Shown: piece by piece, positions 18,501 to 24,286 of the stretch
Position numbering within the stretch: the stretch's first letter is position 1
How the letters are laid out: every line of letters starts with the position of its first letter
Origin: Bacteroidaceae bacterium
GTDB taxonomy: Bacteria > Bacteroidota > Bacteroidia > Bacteroidales > Bacteroidaceae
Assembly: GCA_017552435.1 (NCBI GenBank)
Contig: JAFZPZ010000076.1
Coordinates: forward strand, 1 to 64,000
DNA length: 64,000 nt
Direction: 5' to 3'
Notes under the pieces: generated by a model
Told to the model about the DNA's origin: nothing
The model's input: the letters and a program-made list of their open reading frames with translations, nothing else
Database searches by the model: none
Position numbers and translations under genes: made by a program

Positions 18501-19344
18501 CACGCTTACCGAGAACTACCGCAAGGAGAACATCGTCTTTGCCTCCTCCCACGCCCATAAGGTGTCGGACAAGACCAACGAGACGATGCAGATGCTCTAT
18601 ATATATAAATATGGTATAGAGCTGCCCGAGGGAGTAGAGGAAGTGACCATTAATTCTTCCGACCGCAAGACCTTCCTCTTTGCCGCCACCATAGCGGCTT
18701 GCCAGATGGATGACATCGTGCCCTTTGCACCCCTGACCACCGAGATAGAGACCCCCCAACCACCTTTAGGGGGAGAATGGTCAACGGACAACCGTCTTGT
18801 GCCTAAATCCGTTACGGCTTCGCACAAGATAAAAGACGAAGAGGGTCCTCGTTATGCTAACGACCAAGACCCGACCACAAAATGGTGCGTTGGGAGCAGT
18901 CAAAGCCAGACACCCTGGCTGCAATATGTGTTGCAGGACACCGCCACCGTTACTCGCTGGATGGTGCTCGGTGCAGCCCGCGAGAGCGGCGGCTATGTAG
19001 CCAAGTCCTTCAAGTTGCAGTATCAGGCAGAGGACGGCACATGGGTGGATGCCGACGTGGTGGAGGGCAATCAGATGAACAAAGTCATCCGCACTTTGCC
19101 GCAACCCATCACCACCACCCGAGTCCGCCTGCAGATGATACAGGGCGAGCAGAATGCCTATACCACCCGCATCTATGAGTTTGCCGTCTATGGCTATCTC
19201 AAGGGCGAAGACCCAGTGGGTATTGTCTCTCCCCTCGGGGAGACGGAAGAGGGGGCTGCTGTCTATAATCTTGCTGGTCAGCGTGTCCGTGATACTGATC
19301 AGCGTGGTATCTATGTGAAGGAAGGGAAGAAAGTCCTCTATTAA
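15517..19344 (+). CDS. GH38 alpha-mannosidase with F5/8-type C domain
   Basis: A 1275-residue secreted alpha-mannosidase. Signal peptide 1-20. The GH38 N-terminal domain has the zinc ligands H33 and D35 in NTHLDTQWNW, the nucleophile D147 in MLPDCFGFSYALP, and QQHHDGLTGT (~366-375), all diagnostic. The middle and C-terminal beta domains follow to ~1070. A discoidin-like F5/8C (CBM32-type) module (~1090-1240) is followed by the YNLAGQR...GIYV...GKKV tail. Retaining GH38 enzymes remove alpha-mannose from N-glycans or mannans. Two short repeats lie in frame: four heptamers at 18004-18035 (giving IDNGQLTIDNG) and a CCACCTTTAGGGGG-type palindrome at 18747-18780. It ends exactly against the convergent stop of the next gene. 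Confidence 0.92.
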   Translation: MYRRKLAAALLLCSSFLCHAEDDKTFFLISNTHLDTQWNWDVKTTITQYVKNTLVDNMELMAKYPDFRLNYEGAIKYMWMKEYYPTEFEQMKQYVQNGQWHVSGMSVDATDVMMSSAESILHSMLYANRFYKQEFGVRGGYDVMLPDCFGFSYALPSLMHHAGQKGFHSQKLSWGSSAYDKLPHFGVWQGVDGSKVYAIYKPGAYDAHEDWNKDLTNDSEILSKINANIKESGIPVAVKYVGSRGDRGGAMQDNPNKDGENTPYWLSYNVQKQDGAVKVRLASPDEFFQYMEEHDNGQYKVWNSELPMRTHGVGSYTSWGILKLWNRRNELLADAAEKASSLAMWLSAREYPSEQLRDAWVRTIWQQHHDGLTGTSILSANDYSYNEYYLANRAFAQELSTSAGATIQLMDTQTEGTPIVVYNPLSHERTDIVEGSVYTGSYQTNVRVLDPDGGEVLSQVLKYDFATRRLHFIFAATVPSLGYAVYEARVGEKPTLTSDLSFEESGNQKKMSNGRYRVGVNNNGDINNLYDLKNSRNLINTAVRQQLIYDHEDTWPAWEISYTDVCRTPSSYVSGDAEIELVEDGPLRKTLKVTRRQEGSTFVQYIRMNAINDRVECVNEVDWQTYERMLKVNFTFPALLRNANTTYDISLGTIARGVRTKDEYEVCGHQWADQSATSGRYGVSILSDCKYGWDKPSDTSLRLTLLRTPSCKNYDHQANMDLGPNRFTYALLPHEGGWSEQTQMQAGQLNQPLIAFVAPKHHGMLLGRRVAFASLSTDKVAIKCLKKAEDTNEFIVRVYEWAGEDQQDVRLSFPLPIRSAREVNGIEEEIDNGQLTIDNGSIVFNIGRYQPKTFAIRTDMIGLVTYGDSRVTEPGCPLALPYNIDLMSYDNARSNAVSTYTYAYPAELIPDTLFADDLDFVMGPRTNGEKNVLRLSTAQTISLPSWVSKSKYKLYLLLASPTVKGSQVTVTAGEEEAVLNVPYFSGHAAEPPSCTTLTENYRKENIVFASSHAHKVSDKTNETMQMLYIYKYGIELPEGVEEVTINSSDRKTFLFAATIAACQMDDIVPFAPLTTEIETPQPPLGGEWSTDNRLVPKSVTASHKIKDEEGPRYANDQDPTTKWCVGSSQSQTPWLQYVLQDTATVTRWMVLGAARESGGYVAKSFKLQYQAEDGTWVDADVVEGNQMNKVIRTLPQPITTTRVRLQMIQGEQNAYTTRIYEFAVYGYLKGEDPVGIVSPLGETEEGAAVYNLAGQRVRDTDQRGIYVKEGKKVLY
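18004..18035. repeat. In-frame heptamer tandem repeat (ATTGACA type) in GH38
   Basis: ATTGACA, ATGGACA, ATTGACA, ATTGACA, ATGG. Three units equal seven codons, so the frame is kept. The insertion falls in the linker after the mannosidase C-terminal domain. Confidence 0.85.
18747..18780. repeat. In-frame GC-rich palindromic repeat arm in GH38
   Basis: GAGACCCCCCAACCACCTTT followed by AGGGGGAGAATGG. It encodes ETPQPPLGGEW and resembles one arm of the 78-bp elements in the addA/addB-like genes. It sits between the mannosidase part and the F5/8C module. Confidence 0.5.
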
Positions 19345-19362
19345 TTAATACAGGACTTTCTT
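19327..19362. terminator. Convergent hairpin made by two inverted gene ends
   Basis: AAGAAAGTCCT (19327-19337) and AGGACTTTCTT (19352-19362) are perfect 11-bp inverted arms; between them TATTAATTAATA (19339-19350) is itself palindromic and holds both stop codons. The arms code for the GKKVL tails of the GH38 and the convergent EEP-family protein. The structure may end transcription from both sides. Confidence 0.6.
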
Positions 19363-20283
19363 ACCGTTGTGGATATAAATGCCTTTCTTGGTAGGCTTCC
19401 TGTCGAGGCGGCGACCCGTGATGTCATATAGGACATCCCTATTGTCAATTGTCAATTGTAAATTGTCAATTAAACCGATGCCGGTTGGCAGATTCATCGT
19501 GACTTCCACCAGGACGGGGCGGTGGTCCGAGGCTTGGGGCTCGTTGATGACCTGACGTTTTCTTATCGAACGGGTCACGCGGCCGTAACTGGCGATGTAG
19601 TCGATGATGCTTTTCGGCTCGTTGGCCGGGAATGTATAGTTGGCGCTGTTTTCTGTGAGATTGTTGAGGAAGACGAAACTTTTCTTCATGTTCTTGATGA
19701 GTGTGGAACTTGGCTTGTCGTTCCAGTCGCCGCAGATGAAGAACGGCTTTTCCCACCGCGCAGCTTCCTCTAAGATAATGGGCAGCGAGGCGAGCCGGTC
19801 GCTTTCGTTGAGGTCGAGATGGGTCGTCGCGAATACATAGTTCTCGAACTCGCAAACCAGCAGGGTTCTTGGCTCGCTTCCGGGCAGGGGCGTGTTGCTG
19901 ACGGACAGAGGCTGTTCCTTGCTGAGAATTGCCACGCCGTATTTGCCTCCGGTCAATGGGATGGCGGGACCGAATGTGCCATACATCCCCAGTGATTTTG
20001 CCAAGTAGGCAGTCTCGTCGATTCTTCCTGACCTTTTCACGAAGCTATCCACTTCCTGCACTCCCACCAAGTCGGGCGTGGCGTTCCGGATGACTGCAGC
20101 CTGTCGGTCAAGGTTCACCACATCGTCAATTCCTGCTCCGTGCTGAATGTTGTATGTCATCATTCGGAGCGTGTAAAAGTCCTCCTGTGCCTGAGCAGTC
20201 GTGCCGGACAATAGCCCCAAGAGAATCGTTCCCGCGAGGAGTAATACCACCCTCGTCCATGAGATACAAGCCTTTTTCATCAT
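19345..20283 (-). CDS. Secreted endonuclease/exonuclease/phosphatase family protein
   Basis: A 312-residue exported protein. The start MMKKACISW at 20283 gives a signal peptide ending near GTTAQAQ. The EEP fold is clear: MTYNIQHG (first metal/phosphate strand), GVQEVDSF (metal-binding Glu), THLDLNESDR, CGDWNDKP and SDHRPVLVEV (catalytic Asp-His). Members cleave phosphodiesters or sugar/lipid phosphates; the substrate cannot be told. The C-terminus has DNLQLTIDNR, derived from heptamer repeats (19441-19471), and then the YDITGRR...GIYIHNGKKVLY tail shared with neighbours. It has its own promoter (20305-20335) and faces the GH38 gene, whose stop abuts its own. Confidence 0.83.
   Translation of the reverse strand: MMKKACISWTRVVLLLAGTILLGLLSGTTAQAQEDFYTLRMMTYNIQHGAGIDDVVNLDRQAAVIRNATPDLVGVQEVDSFVKRSGRIDETAYLAKSLGMYGTFGPAIPLTGGKYGVAILSKEQPLSVSNTPLPGSEPRTLLVCEFENYVFATTHLDLNESDRLASLPIILEEAARWEKPFFICGDWNDKPSSTLIKNMKKSFVFLNNLTENSANYTFPANEPKSIIDYIASYGRVTRSIRKRQVINEPQASDHRPVLVEVTMNLPTGIGLIDNLQLTIDNRDVLYDITGRRLDRKPTKKGIYIHNGKKVLY
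19441..19471. repeat. In-frame heptamer tandem repeat (ATTGTCA type)
   Basis: Units ATTGTCA, ATTGTCA, ATTGTAA, ATTGTCA, ATT near the 3' end of the EEP-family gene, just before its C-terminal tail. It is the reverse complement of the repeat in the GH38 gene at 18004. Confidence 0.85.
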
Positions 20284-20304
20284 ATTTTTAGTTTTTTTTC
20301 TCTG

Positions 20305-20335
20305 CAAATTTATAACTATTTTCATTCAATCACAA
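20305..20335 (-). promoter_or_regulatory. Promoter of the EEP-family gene
   Basis: On the minus strand TTG (20335-20333), 20-bp spacer, TAAATTTG (20312-20305). The predicted start is near 20298, giving a ~15-nt leader and supporting the start codon at 20283. Confidence 0.65.
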
Positions 20336-20359
20336 GGAAATCACGGAAAATTACTCAAA

Positions 20360-20497
20360 AATCTTGTAGCCTCTTGAGGTTGCACGTGCGGTGCCCGGGA
20401 TTGTGCATGTGTGGCCTCTGTGAGTCTGCAAATGCAGGTGCGCTTCCTGCTTTTCTAAGACGATACAAAGGTACGACAATTTCCGCGCGCTGTCAAA
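20360..20497 (-). ncRNA. Candidate small RNA or structured leader with its own promoter
   Basis: On the minus strand TTTG (20497-20494), exact 20-bp spacer, TACCTTTG (20473-20466) predicts a transcript from ~20459. The next ~95 nt are GC-rich against AT-rich surroundings and contain several stems (GCACGTGC, TGCATTTGCA, GCAGG/CCTGC), ending in ACCTCAAGAGG and a T-rich stretch near 20360. No reading frame fits. It could be a small RNA or a long leader of the EEP-family gene. Confidence 0.4.
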
Positions 20498-20509
20498 TTT
20501 TTGGCATCG

Positions 20510-20552
20510 AATTCACGCGATTTTCAGCACCAATTCACGCGATTTTCAGCAC
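20510..20552. repeat. 22-bp direct repeat, two copies
   Basis: AATTCACGCGATTTTCAGCA at 20510 and again at 20532, period 22 bp, with a weaker third copy following (GAAGCGATTTTT). Non-coding. Confidence 0.75.
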
Positions 20553-20604
20553 TAACTGAAGCGATTTTTGCAAGTCTCTTATACTGAGATGGTTGACACT
20601 ATGG

Positions 20605-20785
20605 CCTAACAACCTAACAACCTAACAACCTAACAAACCTAACAAACCTAACAAGCAAAAAAGACACACATGCGGTTGCTTATATATATTAAATCAACTA
20701 CTATACTTATTTATATATTATATATAGCGTGTGCTTTTCTCACAAAATCCGTTGTTAGGCTTGTTAGGTTTGTTAGGTTGTTAGG
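20605..20785. repeat. Large inverted repeat of CCTAACAA units
   Basis: Six tandem 8-9 bp units of CCTAACAA(A) at 20605-20655 face three to four units of TTGTTAGG at 20751-20785. The ~95-bp centre contains AAAGACACAC...GTGTGCTTTT inverted arms and a TATATA-rich core. The whole can fold as one long hairpin. Related TTAGGTGT repeats occur at 31641-31747. Confidence 0.75.
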
Positions 20786-21134
20786 CAAGTGCTTCTCTAG
20801 AAAAGTTGAACGGATTTCCTGAAAATGCTGTGAGGGATTTAAAATTTTCCTCTCCTAGTAACATCTTCTCCGCAGACACCCCAAATTTCCCCTCTAAATC
20901 GCCCCAGAATCGCTTCGGACCCCTTCGGGGCATATTGCATCACCCTGAACTGAGAAACGCGCTCAGAAGTGCCTTAAAACGAGAAATTAAAATTCTTTGA
21001 ATTTTAAGTCTTAAATTTCCTCGTATTCCATATCGAAAAATAAGAAAGCAAGAATGTAGCTCCTGTTCATTGTCTTTAGGATTATTTTTTCGATTATTTT
21101 TGTGGAAATGTATCTAAGTTTCGATAATAATTCG
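20786..21134. other. Intergenic stretch, nothing recognised
   Basis: AT-rich sequence between the inverted repeat and the -7 box of the next gene. Short open frames here have no family features. TCGATTATTTTT and TCGATAATAATTCG are weakly repeated upstream of the -7 box. Confidence 0.5.
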
Positions 21135-21142
21135 TAACTTTG
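21135..21142 (+). promoter_or_regulatory. -7 element of the orphan nuclease-like gene
   Basis: TAACTTTG. The best TTTG upstream is 32 bp away, so the -33 box is not convincing. The ~85-nt leader contains a small GAGGTT/AGCCTC hairpin. Confidence 0.4.
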
Positions 21143-21232
21143 CCCTTGCTATCTGTCCGATGCGGCTATGATGCACACTGAGGGATGTAGAGCTGTGAGG
21201 TTCTATAGCCTCTATGAAGGAAAAATAAAGTT

Positions 21233-21772
21233 ATGAACGGCAAAGAGAGACTTTTCACTATTTATAAAGTTTTTGAGGGAGGTGGCCGCATATATCTAAT
21301 GGCTGGATTGGATAGGAATAAGCCGGACTTCAAAGCACTACTGACTTTAGCCACATTGTTTGCCAAGGAAGGGCATGAGGTGAAAATCCTAACAGATTGC
21401 CATTTCAAAAGCGAAGAATACAGAATTGTTTTCAGGAAATTGACTGACACGAAATACAACAGGAAGTGTCCAGACTTTCTGATTGATGATGACTTTTATG
21501 AATACGAGGGTTTTGAAAAACCGTGGAACAGGAGAAAAATCAAGAACATGCTTGCACATGGTTTAATACAAGCCAATCGTATCATTATCAACAATACCAA
21601 GGGAGCAGCCGACAGAATCATCAGAAAAGCCATTATGGCCCGACTGAAAATTGGCACCGACATAAGCGAAGTATGGCTCTATGAGAAAGGCGACAAACGA
21701 CTATTTTTCAAGGATGGAGTGTTTATAAAAGACAACGGGGAGAAAAATCTCCCCGCGATGCTCGCTCCGTAG
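21233..21772 (+). CDS. Orphan protein, possible BECR-fold (CdiA-CT/phage-type) nuclease
   Basis: A 179-residue soluble protein without signal peptide. The layout LATLFAKEGHEVKIL ... CPDFLIDDDFYEYEGF ... KIKNMLAHGLIQANRIIINN ... ISEVWLYEKGDKRLFF resembles the compact nuclease domains of the Barnase-EndoU-ColicinE5/D-RelE group found at the ends of contact-dependent inhibition toxins and in phage or mobile elements, where PD(A/F)-x-hydrophobic-x-G/E-K/E and a QA-x-R/N helix recur. This is pattern recognition only; no catalytic set is proven. There is no neighbour that looks like an immunity protein. The 3' end has an in-frame hairpin CGGGGAGA...TCTCCCCG (21736-21755). Confidence 0.45.
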   Translation: MNGKERLFTIYKVFEGGGRIYLMAGLDRNKPDFKALLTLATLFAKEGHEVKILTDCHFKSEEYRIVFRKLTDTKYNRKCPDFLIDDDFYEYEGFEKPWNRRKIKNMLAHGLIQANRIIINNTKGAADRIIRKAIMARLKIGTDISEVWLYEKGDKRLFFKDGVFIKDNGEKNLPAMLAP

Positions 21773-22101
21773 AGTTGGCTAACTTCCTTAGAAGCTGCTG
21801 CAAAGTTAGGTGTTTTTTCTTGAATCTTCCAAATAATTCAGTAATTATTTAAAGATTTTAAACACTTTGTAGTGTATATTTTACAAATATGACTTTAGCC
21901 GGAGCCCTTTTTTTCTGAAATTTAAAGAATTTCTTCACTTTTTACCATAATTCTCCATTCTTCACTCTTAATTTATCTACAGAGCAGGCTAGAAGTATGG
22001 TTACACTATGGTAGAGCGTTTGGAGTGATGGAAAATTAGGAATGTGGTTATTTGTGGGGAATGGTCTAATAAATAAATATGTGAGGAATGGAATTAATAG
22101 C
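21773..22101. other. Intergenic stretch, nothing recognised
   Basis: AT-rich, with one heptamer-like segment (CCATTCTTCACTCTTAA near 21956) and no convincing reading frame or terminator. Confidence 0.5.
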
Positions 22102-22121
22102 TATCTTTGCAACTGAAAACA

Positions 22122-22352
22122 ATGCGTAAATACGCAAAAACGTTCGGAAGTATGGATAGGATTGAAAGGAATTATTATCTCAATCAACTCATTGAGAAGC
22201 GTGACTATGGGCGTGTAATCGCCAGTCAAAGGCTACAGCAGGATTGCGGGCCCAGCTTTTCATCTTATCTGTTTGCCTTGAAGTTGGTGATTTTGCTGCG
22301 GAAGTTGCCTGTCTGTTGTAGGGGGAAGACGAGGGTTCGCATGATCTTGTAG
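22122..22352 (+). pseudogene. Possible small gene or truncated 5' remnant
   Basis: A frame of 76 codons starting MRKYAKTFGSMDRIERNY, directly after a -7-like TATCTTTG (22102-22109). The first ~45 residues are hydrophilic and protein-like, but the frame then runs antisense into the last 88 bp of the GH20 gene, which suggests that the original 3' part is lost. TGCGTA AA TACGCA at 22123-22136 forms a palindrome over its first codons. No family is recognised. Confidence 0.3.
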
Positions 22353-24250
22353 GTGCTCTTCTTGTCGTTGGCCTTGTATCCGACATCGGGTTTGAGGCGC
22401 TCCACGAGCTTGCCGTCGGCAAAGAGGCTGATGCCCTGATTGTCGCCCTTCAGTCCCAGGGTCTCACGCTTGCCGGCCTTCCCGCGATACCGGAAGTTGA
22501 AGAGGTAGCCGTCGCGACTGAAACCGAGCATGCCCTTCACAGGGTCGGCCAGGTAGAAGGTGCTGCGCTCGCTGGTGCAAAGCACCGTGCCAGGCTTCTC
22601 GTCAGCCCATTCGATGGTGAACTCGACGTTGTAGGGATAGCCAATCTGATGAATATTGAATATTGAGGATTGACCATTGAATATTGTCGTGTTGGGCTTC
22701 AGCTCTTTCAGTTGTACCATGCTCTTGTGGCCAATCTCGTCGGTGAGGGGACCGTCGCCAAGCAGAGAGGCAAAGTTCGTCCACTTCTCCCAACCCACCT
22801 CGGTGGTGTCGGCCTTAGCCTTCCAGCATTTCTCGGCAATCACCTGAATGGCGGGCAGGGCACGATGGTGAACGTCGCCAACGGAGATGCCGTTCTTCGT
22901 CATGTCGTTCCAGACGGCAAACATGCCGCCGTCGATGAGCGGGTCCTGATGCTGGAAACGCTCCTTGCCGATGCGTGAAGGATCCCAGTTCTGATAAAGG
23001 TTTTTGATATTCAGGTAGTCGTAGTAGTAGCCTGCTGCGGGTACGATGTAAACCAGGCCGTCGGGGATGGAAATCATGTGGAATCCCTGCTTGTGCATCT
23101 CTCGCGGGTCGGCATAGCCGTTGTACCACATGCTCATCATCACGCCGTCGGAGGGAACTGGTGTCACGCCCTTCGCGTGGGTCAACGAGCCCCAGAAGAT
23201 GGGCTGCTTGCCATAGCTCTTGACGGTATTGCAGAGGTGGACTATCAGCTCGCGGAAGCGCTCGCAGATGGCGGAGTCCTTGTTGCTGTACTCGTCGGTG
23301 CCGATATGGAAGCGAGGACCGGGGAAGACGGGGTCTGGGCCGCCCAGATACTCTGAATAGAGGCTGTCGAGGAAGGGAATGACCTCGGGATTGCGCAGGT
23401 TCAGGTGGTCGGCACCGAACTCCTCGCTGCCAAGCGATGGCCGGAAGTGCGTGAAGGCAAGACTGTGGGCAGGCGCGTCGAACTCAGGGATAATCTCCAC
23501 GCCCATCGTCTCGGCATAGCGGATGAGGTCGCGCATCTCCTTTTTCGAGTAGCTGCCGTCGATGGCGGTAAGGCCGGGGAAGAGGTCGCTCTCCATGCGG
23601 AAGGCTGCCTGCGTCTCGTTCCAGTCGTTGTTGTACTGGTCCTTGAAGCCGTTGTCATTCAGGTGCAGCTGCAGCGTGTTCATCTTATAGTAGGACAAGA
23701 TGTTGACGAGCGAATAGAGGTAGCTCATCGGGAAGAACTTGCGTCCGCAGTCGAGCATCATGCCACGCATGGGATAGTCGGGCTTGTCGGTGATGGTGCC
23801 GCATGGTAAGAGCCTTTTATAAACTCCACCAGAATTGATGAAACTTGTCTGCTTCATCTGGAGCAAAGTCTGCGCTCCCCACAAGGCACCTTTTGCGGTA
23901 GTTGCCTGAATAGTAATGACTTTCGGACTAATGGAGAGACGATAACCCTCGTCGCCGAGTTTCTTGTCGGGCTTCATGAAAAGGAAGATGGCATTCGCGG
24001 AGCCTTTCTTCTGTAGTGAAGTGGAGTTGGTGTTCTCCCAAGCCTTGTTCAGATAATCAGCGACAGACTTCAGCTCCGGATTGTCGTAGGTGACCGTGGC
24101 AATTTTCTCGACCTCGACGGTTCCCTGTGCAGGTGTTATCTCCTGAACGGTGGGAATGCAGAGAGGCTGGGCATTTATCCATTGACAATTGACAATTGAC
24201 AATTGAAAAATAATCAATGCAAAAAGGGTTGTTTTGAGTTTCATAGTCAT
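22265..24250 (-). CDS. GH20 beta-N-acetylhexosaminidase
   Basis: A 661-residue secreted hexosaminidase. Signal peptide ~1-27, a GH20b-like N-terminal domain (~30-150), and a GH20 TIM barrel (~155-500) with MRGMMLDCGRKF, LHLNDNGF, IIPEFDAPAHS and the catalytic pair D319-E320 in FHIGTDEYS. The C-terminal ~150 residues are a beta domain. It removes terminal GlcNAc or GalNAc, as needed for N-glycan or mucin breakdown with the nearby GH38. The hydrophobic core of the signal peptide is coded by heptamer repeats (24182-24208), and another heptamer block (22651-22685) is in frame after the barrel. The start may be ATG 24250 or ATG 24244. It follows the addB-like gene by 36 bp and may share its transcript. 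Confidence 0.9.
   Translation of the reverse strand: MTMKLKTTLFALIIFQLSIVNCQWINAQPLCIPTVQEITPAQGTVEVEKIATVTYDNPELKSVADYLNKAWENTNSTSLQKKGSANAIFLFMKPDKKLGDEGYRLSISPKVITIQATTAKGALWGAQTLLQMKQTSFINSGGVYKRLLPCGTITDKPDYPMRGMMLDCGRKFFPMSYLYSLVNILSYYKMNTLQLHLNDNGFKDQYNNDWNETQAAFRMESDLFPGLTAIDGSYSKKEMRDLIRYAETMGVEIIPEFDAPAHSLAFTHFRPSLGSEEFGADHLNLRNPEVIPFLDSLYSEYLGGPDPVFPGPRFHIGTDEYSNKDSAICERFRELIVHLCNTVKSYGKQPIFWGSLTHAKGVTPVPSDGVMMSMWYNGYADPREMHKQGFHMISIPDGLVYIVPAAGYYYDYLNIKNLYQNWDPSRIGKERFQHQDPLIDGGMFAVWNDMTKNGISVGDVHHRALPAIQVIAEKCWKAKADTTEVGWEKWTNFASLLGDGPLTDEIGHKSMVQLKELKPNTTIFNGQSSIFNIHQIGYPYNVEFTIEWADEKPGTVLCTSERSTFYLADPVKGMLGFSRDGYLFNFRYRGKAGKRETLGLKGDNQGISLFADGKLVERLKPDVGYKANDKKSTYKIMRTLVFPLQQTGNFRSKITNFKANR
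22651..22685. repeat. In-frame heptamer tandem repeat (GAATATT type)
   Basis: Five 7-bp units GAATATT, GAATATT, GAGGATT, GACCATT, GAATATT within the GH20 gene; codes for FNGQSSIFNIHQ on the minus strand. Confidence 0.85.
24182..24208. repeat. In-frame heptamer tandem repeat in the GH20 signal peptide
   Basis: Three TTGACAA units and a partial fourth. Read on the minus strand they encode FQLSIVNCQW, which serves as the hydrophobic core of the signal peptide. Confidence 0.85.
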
Positions 24251-24286
24251 ATCGTTATTATGTTATTATGTTATTTCGAAGGATGG

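Noticed and set aside
20374..21000. Two short frames (20374-20559, 20806-21000) as small genes
   Set aside because: They cover direct repeats and low-complexity sequence, with no ribosome site, promoter or family feature.
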